Part shown: piece after piece, positions 8,806 through 17,559 of the stretch | Layout of the letters: every line of letters begins with the position of its first letter | Position numbering within the stretch: the first letter of the stretch is position 1 | Origin: Gluconacetobacter johannae | GTDB lineage: Bacteria; Pseudomonadota; Alphaproteobacteria; Acetobacterales; Acetobacteraceae | NCBI RefSeq assembly: GCF_025994435.1 | Contig: NZ_BAQK01000053.1 | Location: 11,330 to 75,329, forward strand | Reading direction: 5' to 3' | DNA length: 64,000 nt | Made by a program: the position numbers and the translations under genes | The notes under the pieces: generated by a model | Database searches by the model: none | The model's input: the letters and a program-made list of their open reading frames with translations, nothing else | Told to the model about the DNA's origin: nothing

Positions 8806-11510
8806 GCAGGGACGAGCTCCATTTCGTAGCACTCGACCATGTCGCCTTCGCGCAGGTCGTTGTAGCCGGCGAAGGAGAGGCCGCATTCGTAGCCGCGCGC
8901 CACTTCCTTCACATCGTCCTTGAAGCGCTTGAGCTGGCTGAGTTCGCCCTGGTGGACCACGACGTTGTCGCGCAGCAGGCGCACGCCGCAACCGCGCTTG
9001 ACCACGCCTTCGGTGACGTAGCAACCGGCGACCTTGCCCACCTTGGTGATGTCGAACACCTTGCGGATCTCGGCATAGCCGAGGAACTTCTCGCGGTGCT
9101 TCGGCGCCACCTTGCCCTTGACCAGTTGTTCGACGTCGTCCGCCACCTGATAGATGATCGAGTAGTAGCGGATGTCCACGCCCTCGCGCTGGGCGAGTTC
9201 GCGGGCCTGGGTCGTGGCGCGGACGTTGAAGGCGATGATGATCGCATCCGACGCCTTGGCCAGCTGCACGTCGCTTTCGGTGATCTGGCCGACGCCGGCC
9301 GTCAGCACGCGGACCTTGACCTCCTCATGCTCCAGCTTCAGCACCGTGGTCTGCAGCGCCTCGGCCGACCCCTGGACGTCGGCCTTAATCAGGACGGCGA
9401 CTTCCTTCTGCGCGCCGGCCTGGATGCGGGCGAGCATCTGGTCCAGCGTGCCGCGCGCCGCGGTCTGGCCGGCGGCCATGCGGTCCTTGATGACGCGCTG
9501 GCGGAATTCCGAGATTTCGCGGGCGCGATTCTCGTTTTCCACCACCACGAAGGGTTCGCCGGCGCCGGGGACCCCGGTGATGCCCAGCACCTCGACCGGG
9601 GTCGAGGGACCAGCTTCCTGGATCTGGCGGTTGCGGTCGTCCAGCATCGCGCGGACGCGGCCCCACTCGGCCCCCGCCACCACGATGTCGCCGCGCCGCA
9701 GCGTGCCCTTCTGGACCAGGATCGTCGCCACCGGGCCGCGTCCACGGTCCAGGCGGCTTTCGATCACCGAGCCTTCGGCCACGCGGTCGGGATTGACCCG
9801 CAGGTCCAGGATTTCCGACTGCAGCAGGATGGCTTCTTCCAGCTTGTCCAGCCCGGTGCGCTTCAGCGCCGAGACTTCGACATCCTGGGTCTCGCCGCCC
9901 ATCTCCTCGACCACGATCTCGTGCGACAGCAGTTCCTGGCGCACGCGGTCGGGGTTGGCGCCCGGCTTGTCGCACTTGTTGATCGCCACGATGATCGGGG
10001 CGTTGGCGGCCTTGGCGTGCTTGATGGCCTCGATCGTCTGCGGCATCACGCCGTCATCCGCCGCGACGACCAGCACGACCACGTCCGTCACCGACGCGCC
10101 GCGGGCACGCATGGCGGTGAACGCCTCGTGGCCCGGGGTGTCGATGAAGGTGATCTTCGCCCCGGATTCCAGCGTGACCTGGTAGGCGCCGATATGCTGC
10201 GTGATGCCGCCGGCCTCGGCCGCGGCGATGTCGGTGGTACGCAGCGCATCCAGCAGCGAGGTCTTGCCGTGGTCGACATGGCCCATGACGGTGACGACCG
10301 GCGGACGCGGCCGCAGGTCCTCGGGCAGGTCCTCGATGCCCTCGATGCCGATCTCGACATCGCTGTCGGCGACGCGGCGGACACGGTGACCGAATTCCTG
10401 CACCACCAGTTCGGCGGTGTCGGCATCCAGCGACTGGGTCACGGTCGCCATCACGCCCATCTTCATCAGGGCCTTGATGACCTCACCCTGGCGGGCCGCC
10501 ATACGGTTGGCCAGTTCCTGGACCGTGATGGTTTCCGGCAGCACGACGTCGCGCACCACGCGCACCTGGTCGGCGCGCAGGCGCTCCAGTTCCGCCTGGC
10601 GGCGCTCACGCTCGCGCTGGCGGCGAACCGACGCCAGCGAACGGGTCTTGTCGTCGTCGCCCTCGATCGCCGCCTGGACGTCGATTCGGCCCGAACGGCG
10701 GCTGTCGCCACCCTTCTTGGGCGAGGCCGACGGCTTGCGGGGCGGGACCACGCTACCGCCGGGACGGCGCGCGGGGCGACGGTCGTCGTCGCCTTCCGCG
10801 GCGCGACCGGTACGCAGGCGCAGGGTCTCGCCGGGGGCCGCCGCCGGCGCCGGGGCCGCGGCCGGACGGCTGGGCGTGACCGGACGGGCCGGCATGATGG
10901 CGCGTTCGGCCAGCGGGCGCAGGCGCTCCATCGGCGGGGCCAGGGTGACCGCGCCGGGAATCGGCACCGCCGACACGACCGGACCGCCCACGGCGGGTTC
11001 GGGCTCGGGCTCGGGCCGGCCGGCAGCCTGCGCCGCACGGCGCTCGGCTTCCTGCGCGCGGGCCTCGGCCTGGGCTTCCTCCTGCGCGCGCGCCTCGTCC
11101 TCGGCGGCGCGGCGGGCGTCTTCCTCCCGCCGGCGCGCCTCTTCGGCGGCGGACAGGATCATGATCTTTTCCTGTTCGCGCCGTTCCTGTTCGCGGCGGA
11201 CGGCCTCGGCCCGCTGCTCATCGAGGACGCGCTGGCGGGTTGCGAGTTCGGCCGCGGTCAGCGCGCGACCACCGCCGCTGCCACCCCGACCGCCGGCCCT
11301 GCCGCCGCCGGACGGACCGGAGCCGCTGCCCGCGGGGGCCGGACCGGGGCCGCGCTTCTTGCGCACCTCGACCTGAACCACCTTCGAACGACCATGGCTG
11401 AAACTCTGTCGCACGGAGCCACCATCGACCGTCCGTCCGACCTCCCTCCGGCCCGCCGGCCGCAGGGACAAGCGTCCCTTACCCTGATCCTGATCGTTGC
11501 CTTCGCTCAT
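8802..11510 (-). CDS. infB: Translation initiation factor IF-2
   Basis: GTPase that positions fMet-tRNA on the 30S subunit and promotes subunit joining. The 902 aa comprise a long charged, Ala/Arg/Pro-rich N-terminal region (about residues 1-330), the IF2_N-like helical region, then the G domain from about residue 405 with GHVDHGKTS (G1), DTPGHEAF (G3) and NKCDKPGANPD (G4). Domains II to IV follow, ending in the fMet-tRNA-binding C2 domain. The N-terminal part is low-complexity, as usual for alphaproteobacterial IF2. It lies 12 bp downstream of ylxR and overlaps rbfA. Confidence 0.98.
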   Translation of the reverse strand: MSEGNDQDQGKGRLSLRPAGRREVGRTVDGGSVRQSFSHGRSKVVQVEVRKKRGPGPAPAGSGSGPSGGGRAGGRGGSGGGRALTAAELATRQRVLDEQRAEAVRREQERREQEKIMILSAAEEARRREEDARRAAEDEARAQEEAQAEARAQEAERRAAQAAGRPEPEPEPAVGGPVVSAVPIPGAVTLAPPMERLRPLAERAIMPARPVTPSRPAAAPAPAAAPGETLRLRTGRAAEGDDDRRPARRPGGSVVPPRKPSASPKKGGDSRRSGRIDVQAAIEGDDDKTRSLASVRRQRERERRQAELERLRADQVRVVRDVVLPETITVQELANRMAARQGEVIKALMKMGVMATVTQSLDADTAELVVQEFGHRVRRVADSDVEIGIEGIEDLPEDLRPRPPVVTVMGHVDHGKTSLLDALRTTDIAAAEAGGITQHIGAYQVTLESGAKITFIDTPGHEAFTAMRARGASVTDVVVLVVAADDGVMPQTIEAIKHAKAANAPIIVAINKCDKPGANPDRVRQELLSHEIVVEEMGGETQDVEVSALKRTGLDKLEEAILLQSEILDLRVNPDRVAEGSVIESRLDRGRGPVATILVQKGTLRRGDIVVAGAEWGRVRAMLDDRNRQIQEAGPSTPVEVLGITGVPGAGEPFVVVENENRAREISEFRQRVIKDRMAAGQTAARGTLDQMLARIQAGAQKEVAVLIKADVQGSAEALQTTVLKLEHEEVKVRVLTAGVGQITESDVQLAKASDAIIIAFNVRATTQARELAQREGVDIRYYSIIYQVADDVEQLVKGKVAPKHREKFLGYAEIRKVFDITKVGKVAGCYVTEGVVKRGCGVRLLRDNVVVHQGELSQLKRFKDDVKEVARGYECGLSFAGYNDLREGDMVECYEMELVPA

Positions 11511-11522
11511 GTACCCGCCTGT

Positions 11523-12197
11523 TCACACCCGTCCGGCGGATCGGTCCGCCGAACCGGGGACCGTCCTGCCGGACAGCCCCGTAAAACGTTCATTATCGAC
11601 GCGGAAACGCCGCGCCAGCTCGCCATGCGACATCGCCGCATGCACGACATGGTCGCGGCCGAATGCCGCCCCCAGACCCGCCGCCGTAGGAATTTCCACA
11701 ACCGGAAGGTCCCGTGCGCCGGACAACAGCCTCGCCCTTTCGTCCGGGCTGCCGTCCTCGGCCTGGATGACCAGACCGGCGCGACCGCCCGCAATCCATT
11801 CCCGCACCTTGGCGAAGCCGCAGACAACCTGCCCGGCACGCCGCGCAAGCCCCACTGTGTCCATCATCCGGCGCAGAAGTCCGCTTTCCAGGATATCGGC
11901 CAAATCGGGTGGAACGACAACCTGTCCACGGGCGGCACGTGCAAACGCCCCCCGAGTCCGGGCCGTTTCTAGCACATCCCGCCGCGCGCTCAACCAGATT
12001 CCCCGTCCGGGCAGACGCGCGGAAAGATCAAGCGTCAAAACCCGGTCCGGGGAGACCACGAAACGCACCATGGTCTCGGGCGACGCGCGGTCACGGGTGA
12101 CGATGCAGCGCCGCAGCGGCCCGCGCTCGTCCTCCTCCTCCCGCTCGATCTCCTGGTTCACGTCCAGGTCCCCGCCCATGCCTGTGTCCCGATCCAT
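11523..12197 (-). CDS. YlxR-L7Ae-type RNA-binding protein
   Basis: This 224-aa protein joins two RNA-binding modules. The N-terminal YlxR (DUF448) domain has LRRCIVTRDRASPETMVRF and LPGRGIWLSARRDVLE. The C-terminal ribosomal L7Ae/L30e-like domain has GLARRAGQVVCGFAKV and AGLVIQAEDGSPDERARL. Such proteins sit between nusA and infB in most bacteria. YlxR homologues are nucleoid- or RNase P-associated in other organisms, but the role in alphaproteobacteria is not settled. ATG 12197 is used; a few acidic residues precede the YlxR core. Confidence 0.9.
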   Translation of the reverse strand: MDRDTGMGGDLDVNQEIEREEEDERGPLRRCIVTRDRASPETMVRFVVSPDRVLTLDLSARLPGRGIWLSARRDVLETARTRGAFARAARGQVVVPPDLADILESGLLRRMMDTVGLARRAGQVVCGFAKVREWIAGGRAGLVIQAEDGSPDERARLLSGARDLPVVEIPTAAGLGAAFGRDHVVHAAMSHGELARRFRVDNERFTGLSGRTVPGSADRSAGRV

Positions 12198-12222
12198 GCC
12201 GTCCCGTGCGATCGCGCGCCGA

Positions 12223-13770
12223 TCAGGCGTCGGACGCCTCCTCCTTCGTGGCGGCGGCCGGCGCGGCCTCCTCGCCCTCGAACCAGTGGGCGCGGGCGGC
12301 CATGATGATCTCGTTCGCCGCTTCCTCGTCGATCACGTCGCCGCCCAGCATCTCGACCAGTTCGTCGCCCGCCAGGTCGGCCAGGTCGTCCAGCGTCTTC
12401 ACGCCCTTCTCGCCCAGGGTGACCAGCATCTGGTTCGAGAACACACCCAGCACGGCGATGTCGTCCGACACGCCCAGGCCCCGGCGCTTTTCGTCCAGCT
12501 CGTCCTCGCGCCGGGCCAGGAAGCCCTCGGCGCGGCGGACCAGCTCGCCGGCCACGTCCTCGTCGAATCCTTCGATCTCGGCCAGTTCGTCGGCGTCGGC
12601 GTAGGCCAGTTCCTCGATCGAATGGAATCCTTCGGTCACCAGCAGGCCGGCGATGACGTCATCCACGTCCAGCGCCTCGACGAACAAATTGCTGCGACGG
12701 CGGAATTCTTCCTGCCGGCGCTCGGATTCCTCGGCCTCGGTCAGGATGTCGATGTCCCAGCGGGTCAGCTGGCTGGCCAGGCGGACGTTCTGCCCGCGCC
12801 GACCGATCGCAAGGCTGAGCTGCTCGTCGGGAACCACGACCTCGACCCGCCCGGCTTCCTCGTCCATCACCACCTTGGTGACTTCGGCCGGCGCCAGCGC
12901 GTTGACCACGAAGGTCGCGGCCTGCGGGCTCCAGGGAATGATGTCGATCTTCTCGCCCTGCAGTTCCTGCACCACCGCCTGCACGCGCGATCCGCGCATG
13001 CCGACGCAGGCGCCGACCGGGTCGATCGAGGCGTCGCGCGAAATCACCGCCATCTTGGCGCGCGATCCGGGATCGCGGGCCACGGCCTTGATCTCGATGA
13101 TGCCGTCATAGATCTCGGGCACTTCCTGCGCGAACAGCTTGGCCAGGAACGCCGGATGGGTGCGCGACAGGAAGATCTGCGGGCCGCGCGGCTCGTCGCG
13201 CACGTCATAGATATAGGCCCGCACGCGGTCGGAATTGCGGAAGCTTTCGCGCGCGATCAGCTCGTCACGGCGCAGCAGCGCCTCGGAACTGCCGATCTCG
13301 ACCATCAGGTTGCCGTACTCGGTCCGCTTGACGGTGCCGTTCACGATCTCGCCCACGCGGTCCTTGAATTCGTCGTACTGGCGCTTGCGCTCGTATTCGC
13401 GCACGCGCTGGACGATCACCTGCTTGGCGGTCTGGGCGGCGATGCGGCCGAAATCGATCGGCGGCAGCGGGTCGATCAGATGCTCGCCAAGCTGGATCTC
13501 GGGCTTGAACTTGCGCGCGATATGGAGCGGGATCTGCGTTTCCTCGTTCTCCACGACCTCGACGGCCTCGGTCCAGCGGGACAGGCGCACGTCGCCGGTC
13601 CGGCGGTCGATGGTCGCGCGAATATCCTTTTCGTGCCCGTACTTGGCGCGGCCGGCCTTCTGGATGGCCTGCTCCATCGCCTCCAGCACCTCCTCCCGGT
13701 CGATCGCCTTCTCGCGCGCGACGGCATCGGCCACCAGCAGCAGTTCAGGACGGGAAACGGACGTATCCAT
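12223..13770 (-). CDS. nusA: Transcription termination/antitermination factor NusA
   Basis: RNA polymerase-binding factor for pausing, termination and rRNA antitermination. The 515-aa product has an N-terminal RNAP-binding domain (AVAREKAIDREEVLEAMEQAI), an S1 domain, two KH domains (GACVGMRGSRVQAVVQEL and SLAIGRRGQNVRLASQL) and two acidic C-terminal helix-hairpin-helix repeats. ATG 13770 has a GGAGG 6 nt upstream; a TTG four codons earlier is less likely. It lies 18 bp downstream of rimP. Confidence 0.98.
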   Translation of the reverse strand: MDTSVSRPELLLVADAVAREKAIDREEVLEAMEQAIQKAGRAKYGHEKDIRATIDRRTGDVRLSRWTEAVEVVENEETQIPLHIARKFKPEIQLGEHLIDPLPPIDFGRIAAQTAKQVIVQRVREYERKRQYDEFKDRVGEIVNGTVKRTEYGNLMVEIGSSEALLRRDELIARESFRNSDRVRAYIYDVRDEPRGPQIFLSRTHPAFLAKLFAQEVPEIYDGIIEIKAVARDPGSRAKMAVISRDASIDPVGACVGMRGSRVQAVVQELQGEKIDIIPWSPQAATFVVNALAPAEVTKVVMDEEAGRVEVVVPDEQLSLAIGRRGQNVRLASQLTRWDIDILTEAEESERRQEEFRRRSNLFVEALDVDDVIAGLLVTEGFHSIEELAYADADELAEIEGFDEDVAGELVRRAEGFLARREDELDEKRRGLGVSDDIAVLGVFSNQMLVTLGEKGVKTLDDLADLAGDELVEMLGGDVIDEEAANEIIMAARAHWFEGEEAAPAAATKEEASDA

Positions 13771-13788
13771 CAGAGCCTCCAAGGCGTC

Positions 13789-14397
13789 TCAGTGGGTCTT
13801 GTGCACCGGCGCGGGGCCGGGCTTCGGGGTCGATTCCGGGGCTTCGGCTCCGGGGGAGGGCTCGGCCTCCGCGGCGTCGGACGCACGCATCATATGGGCG
13901 CTGGCCGCGATCAGCTCATCCGTCAGGACCAGCCGCGCCTTTCGCAGGTCCGACAGCGGCAGCGCCGCCTCGGTCCCGTCATCCAGGCGCAGCCGCCCGA
14001 CGCCGTCCTCGGCGCCCAGCAGGATGCCGGCAAAGCGCTTGCGGCCGTTGATGGGGATATTCACCTCGGCCTTCGCCAGATGACCGGCAAAGCGGTTCCA
14101 GTCCTTCGCCCGCGTCAGGGGGCGGTCGATTCCCGCCGAGGACACTTCCAGCGTCCACATGCCGGGCAGCGGGTCCTCGACATCCAGGACCGCGCCCACC
14201 GCGTGGCTGATCTGCTCGCAATCCTCGATGCGGATCAGCGTGCCGTCGGCGCGGTCGGCCATGATCTGGACCGTCGGGCTTTCGCGACCCAGGATCGCGA
14301 CCCGCACCAGTTCGAATCCCATGTCCGCCAGGACGGGCGCCACGATGGCGGCCAGCTTGGCGTCCAGGCCGGTCAGGAAGGGCAGATCTTCGTCCAA
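13789..14397 (-). CDS. rimP: Ribosome maturation factor RimP (TTG start)
   Basis: 30S assembly factor. The 202 aa carry the RimP N-domain (GFELVRVAILGRESPTVQIM, then ISHAVGAVLDVEDPLPGMWTLEVSSAGIDRPL with the signature SSAGIDRPL) and the Sm-like C-domain, plus a Pro/Glu-rich tail. The only in-frame start upstream of the conserved region is TTG at 14397-14395, since an in-frame TGA lies eight codons earlier. There is no Shine-Dalgarno at normal spacing; instead a terminator-like hairpin with a U6 tract ends 4 nt before the TTG. It heads the nusA-infB operon. Confidence 0.93.
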   Translation of the reverse strand: MDEDLPFLTGLDAKLAAIVAPVLADMGFELVRVAILGRESPTVQIMADRADGTLIRIEDCEQISHAVGAVLDVEDPLPGMWTLEVSSAGIDRPLTRAKDWNRFAGHLAKAEVNIPINGRKRFAGILLGAEDGVGRLRLDDGTEAALPLSDLRKARLVLTDELIAASAHMMRASDAAEAEPSPGAEAPESTPKPGPAPVHKTH

Positions 14398-14400
14398 GAC

Positions 14401-14425
14401 AAAAAAGGCGGCCGGTCAGGCCACC
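14401..14425 (-). terminator. Terminator-like hairpin directly before rimP (candidate attenuator)
   Basis: Read on the minus strand, GGTGGCC, loop TGACC, GGCCGCC, then TTTTTT: a 7-bp stem (one G-U pair) followed by six U, the form of an intrinsic terminator. The U tract ends 4 nt before the rimP TTG. It could attenuate the rimP-nusA-infB operon or mask its ribosome-binding region. NusA-linked attenuation of this operon is known in E. coli; its use here is inference. Confidence 0.65.
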
Positions 14426-14585
14426 CCCCAAAAAAGCGGAAGATGAAGGAATGGTGCGGATATAGGCCACAACGCGCCGCACCGCAAGGTCCCGGTGCGG
14501 GGCCGTCGCACAAGGCCGTGTGCGGCACATTACATTACAATAAGATCCCCCTTTCGATACTTGCACGCCGGCCACCGCCGCCCGC

Positions 14586-15197
14586 ATGATGCGGGCCATG
14601 ACGCAGGCGCCAGACCCCGCGACACGACCCGCACCGGACGAGTCCGGCCCCGGCAGCCGCCGGGCGCTGTGGTATGGGCTTGCGGCGGGCGTGATCGTCG
14701 CCGCGGGCTTCAGCGCCCGGATGGCGAACGAGGCCCCCCGGCCCGCGCCGGCGCCCGCCGTCAGCGACGCCACCGCCGGGGCCATGCCGGCCGCCGCCCA
14801 CAGCCTGACCGCCGTCGAGCAGTTCGCCATGGTGTCGCCCGACAATGCCCCCCAGGCGTTGCTGCAATCGGGCCTGACGCCGGACCAGCAGGCGACGGTC
14901 CTGGCGGGCATCAGGCGCCGCGAATACCGGCTGGTACGCATGCCCATCTATGACGAGGCCGGGACCGGCGGGGTCGTCACCGTACGCTCGGGCGGCATCG
15001 CCCAGACCGTGCCGCTGGGCGCGCAGCCCCGTGTCGTGCTGCTGCCGATCCGCATGTCCGGCGAGGTCGATATCATGCCGGTCGCCGATCCGGGGCCGGC
15101 AGGGGTGGCGCCAGGGGCGATCACCGTGCTGGGCCCGACGCCGCTGCCCGTCATCCATCGCGATGAGATGCTTGTGCTGAATGTGATCGTCCAATGA
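14586..15197 (+). CDS. Unrecognised membrane-anchored protein, first gene of Clp-like cluster
   Basis: I recognise no family. The 203-aa product has a short polar N-terminus, one membrane helix (about residues 27-46, LWYGLAAGVIVAAGF), an Ala/Pro-rich linker, and a globular part that should be periplasmic. That part runs from HSLTAVEQFAMVSPDNAPQ to RDEMLVLNVIVQ and is rich in beta-type segments (YRLVRMPIYDEAG, RVVLLPIRMSGEVDIMPV). The start is uncertain: ATG at 14586, 14589 or 14598; the first two fall within a 15-nt inverted repeat. Its TGA overlaps the next gene's ATG by 4 nt, so the two are probably translated together. Confidence 0.7.
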   Translation: MMRAMTQAPDPATRPAPDESGPGSRRALWYGLAAGVIVAAGFSARMANEAPRPAPAPAVSDATAGAMPAAAHSLTAVEQFAMVSPDNAPQALLQSGLTPDQQATVLAGIRRREYRLVRMPIYDEAGTGGVVTVRSGGIAQTVPLGAQPRVVLLPIRMSGEVDIMPVADPGPAGVAPGAITVLGPTPLPVIHRDEMLVLNVIVQ

Positions 15198-16462
15198 AGG
15201 CGCTTCTGCCCGCCCTGAACCGGCTGATGCCGGTGATGATGGTGATCTTCCTGATCCTGGCGAGCCTGCAGGCCGCGGCGTCGCTGCATCTTTCACTCGC
15301 CAGCCTTTCCCATTTCATGGAATGGTGTGGGCCGGCCTTTCCCGTGCTGACGGCCGGGAGCAGCCTTCTGGCCCTGGCGGGACTGATGTTCGAGACCCGC
15401 GCCGAACGGCTGGCACGCAAGGGGCTCCGACGCCGACGGGGGTGGATGATGGATGTATTAGCCAGACTGACCAACCGCACCGCGCTGGAAGAGATGATGG
15501 CGCAGGAACGCAGGGAAACGGTCATCGACGCCGAGGAACTGGCGGCCGGGATGCGCGCGCGCGTCATCGGCCAGGACCAGGTGTGCGAGGACATCGCCGC
15601 CCAGTTGCGCCGCCGGATGGCGTTGCAGGTACGCGGCAAGCCGGTGGGGATCTTCCTGCTGGCCGGCCCGCCGGGCACCGGCAAGACCTACCTGGCCAAG
15701 CAGATGGCCCGGCTGCTGGACCGGCCGCTGCTGCATTTCGACATGACGCAGATGAGTTCGCCGCACGCCGCGACACAGCTGTTCGGCTCGCCCAAGGGCT
15801 ATGTCGGGTCCGACACGTTCGGCAAGCTGACCGGCGGCCTGAAGGAAAAGCCCGATGCCGTCGTGCTGCTGGACGAGATCGAGAAGGCGCATCCCGACGT
15901 CTTCAAGAAATTCCTGACCGCGTGGAACGACGGCCATGTGACCGAGGCCTCGACCGGGCAGCAGGTCTCGACCGTGCGGTCCATCTTCGTGCTGACGTCC
16001 AACATCGCGACCGAGGCCCTGTCGGAAATCGCCGACCGGCTGGCGGATGAGCCCGACCGCATGCGCGCCGAGTCGGTCGAGGCCCTGCGCCAGGCCGGCT
16101 TCGCCCCCGAGGTCCTGAACCGCCTGGACCGGATCTTCGTCTTCCGGTCGCTGACCGGCCTGGATGTCGCCCGCGTCGCGGCGCTGGAGATCGAGGCGAT
16201 GATCGACAGCTACGGCCTGAAGGTCGAGACCGGCGGCATCGACCCGACGCTGCTGTTCGAGGTCATGCGCCGGCAGAACCGGATGGGCGCGGCCGCCAGC
16301 GCCCGCGACCTGGTCCGCTCGATCGAGGACATGATGAGCGATTCGCTGATTTCCGCCCGGCAGCAGGGCGCCAAGCTGGTGCGCGTCGTGTCCGGCGAAA
16401 ACGGCGTCACCGCCGAAATCGCGAATGATGCCGAGGCACAGCGGGCACGGATCGCCCGCTGA
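15194..16462 (+). CDS. Membrane-anchored single-ring Clp/Hsp100-like AAA+ ATPase
   Basis: This 422-aa protein starts with two membrane helices (about residues 11-31 and 46-66) and a basic stretch, then a single AAA+ module resembling the second ring of ClpB/ClpA. It has RVIGQDQV (124-130), Walker A GPPGTGKT (158-165), pore loop GYVG (202-205), Walker B VVLLDEIEKAH (Asp227, Glu228), sensor VLTSN, and LNRLDRIFVF with the arginine-finger region, followed by a D2-small-like C-domain. It lacks the ClpN repeats, the first ring and the middle domain, and I see no ClpP-binding IGF/L loop. The function is probably remodelling or extraction of a protein at the inner membrane; the substrate is unknown. 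It overlaps the upstream gene by 4 nt; the next gene follows after 36 bp. Confidence 0.85.
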   Translation: MKALLPALNRLMPVMMVIFLILASLQAAASLHLSLASLSHFMEWCGPAFPVLTAGSSLLALAGLMFETRAERLARKGLRRRRGWMMDVLARLTNRTALEEMMAQERRETVIDAEELAAGMRARVIGQDQVCEDIAAQLRRRMALQVRGKPVGIFLLAGPPGTGKTYLAKQMARLLDRPLLHFDMTQMSSPHAATQLFGSPKGYVGSDTFGKLTGGLKEKPDAVVLLDEIEKAHPDVFKKFLTAWNDGHVTEASTGQQVSTVRSIFVLTSNIATEALSEIADRLADEPDRMRAESVEALRQAGFAPEVLNRLDRIFVFRSLTGLDVARVAALEIEAMIDSYGLKVETGGIDPTLLFEVMRRQNRMGAAASARDLVRSIEDMMSDSLISARQQGAKLVRVVSGENGVTAEIANDAEAQRARIAR

Positions 16463-16498
16463 TCCGTCCCCCCCATTCCCTTGTCCCGGTTCGTCTGA

Positions 16499-17512
16499 AT
16501 GTCCGCTGCCTCCCGCCTGTGGCACCGTGCGCCGTTGTGGCGCACGTGCCTGTTTTCCATCCTGATCTTCACGGCGCTGACGCTGCTGTATCCGCCGGCG
16601 TACCTGACGCGGGCGATTCCGGCGCTGCAACCCGTCATCGACCGGATCAACCGGACGCTGGGCCGCAGCACGCCCCCACCCGCGCCGGCGCCCGACGCCG
16701 CCCCCGCGCCCGCGCCCGATGCGCCGCCGGACGCACCGCCGGGCCAGTCGGCCGACGGGGCCGGGGCGCCGGCGGCGGGCGGGCCGGGGGGCACGCAGGT
16801 CGCGGCCCCGCCGATCACGTCGGACCTGTCGGGGGCGATTCCCTTTGCGGGGCGCATCCTGCCGCTGCCGGCAGGGATCTGGCATCCGGTGCTGACGACG
16901 CAAAGCGGCCCGCACGGCGAATTGCTGAGCAACGTCCTGGTACGGGCCGAAGGCGGCGTCGTCACCGGCGTCATCATCGCGCGCGGCAGCACGCAGTCCC
17001 TGCCGCTTTCGACCGTCGACGCCATGAACAATGGCTGCCACGACGACCGGAACTACCTGTCGCGCGTCATTACGACCGACCCCAAGGTGATGGAATGCTG
17101 GTTTACCGGCCATGTCCAGATCGAGGGACAGCCGCTGAGCGACAGCATCGATATCCAGACCGCCTTCAACCGCCTGCACGTGCTGGGCTTCCCGATTCCC
17201 TACGTCATGCTGGTCGCAACCTGGGATTATGCCGAAATCGCCGCCGACCACGGCGCGAATATCGAGAACGTGACCATCCTGCTGAGCCCCGCGCGCAAGG
17301 GCACCATGACCCTGCCGGCCCCGCCCGACCAGTGGATGAAGCAGCTTCTGCCACAGAATCCCGGCGCCGAACGTTTCGTGCGCCAGGCCAATGACTGGAT
17401 GGACGGCTGGACGACGATGCTGCGCCGGGGCTTCCACGGCACCCTGTCGGCCGGAGCGCCGGAGCTGGCACGCGCCGCACGCGACCCGGCGTCGGTCATG
17501 GCCGCGGACTGA
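16499..17512 (+). CDS. Unrecognised membrane-anchored protein, third gene of Clp-like cluster
   Basis: I do not recognise the family. The 337 aa begin with a membrane helix (about residues 15-35, TCLFSILIFTALTLLYPP), followed by a proline/alanine-rich linker (about 57-105, repeated AP and PDAP units). Then comes a globular domain from PITSDLSGAIPF to about residue 320, with FAGRILPLPAGIWHPV, NVLVRAEGGVVTGVIIARG and VMECWFTGHVQIEG. Two cysteines (in MNNGCHDD and MECWF) could form a disulfide if the domain is periplasmic. Position and strand suggest it works with the AAA+ protein. A hairpin follows the stop. Confidence 0.7.
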   Translation: MSAASRLWHRAPLWRTCLFSILIFTALTLLYPPAYLTRAIPALQPVIDRINRTLGRSTPPPAPAPDAAPAPAPDAPPDAPPGQSADGAGAPAAGGPGGTQVAAPPITSDLSGAIPFAGRILPLPAGIWHPVLTTQSGPHGELLSNVLVRAEGGVVTGVIIARGSTQSLPLSTVDAMNNGCHDDRNYLSRVITTDPKVMECWFTGHVQIEGQPLSDSIDIQTAFNRLHVLGFPIPYVMLVATWDYAEIAADHGANIENVTILLSPARKGTMTLPAPPDQWMKQLLPQNPGAERFVRQANDWMDGWTTMLRRGFHGTLSAGAPELARAARDPASVMAAD

Positions 17513-17528
17513 CGGCTGCCCGGGGCAG

Positions 17529-17556
17529 AAGGTCGGGTTCGGGGAGAGCCCGTCCT
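17529..17556. terminator. Bidirectional terminator-like hairpin, degenerate family member 4
   Basis: AAGGTCGGGTTC pairs with GAGCCCGTCCTT across a short GGGGA loop, with one mismatch and one G-U. It lies between two convergent genes (ends at 17512 and 17560). The TCGGG...CCCG core matches the repeat family seen elsewhere in the window. Confidence 0.6.
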
Positions 17557-17559
17557 TCC

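Noticed and set aside
8787..11972. Plus-strand frame of about 1060 codons opposite infB
   Set aside because: It is an antisense shadow of infB; composition is typical of reversed high-GC coding DNA and no motif is present.
11497..14589. Plus-strand frame of 1030 codons opposite ylxR, nusA and rimP
   Set aside because: It spans three well-supported genes on the other strand and has no recognisable domain.
16660..16800. Repetitive CGCCCG/GCGCCG tract in the third gene of the Clp-like cluster
   Set aside because: It is a Pro/Ala-rich coding linker after a membrane helix, not an independent repeat element.
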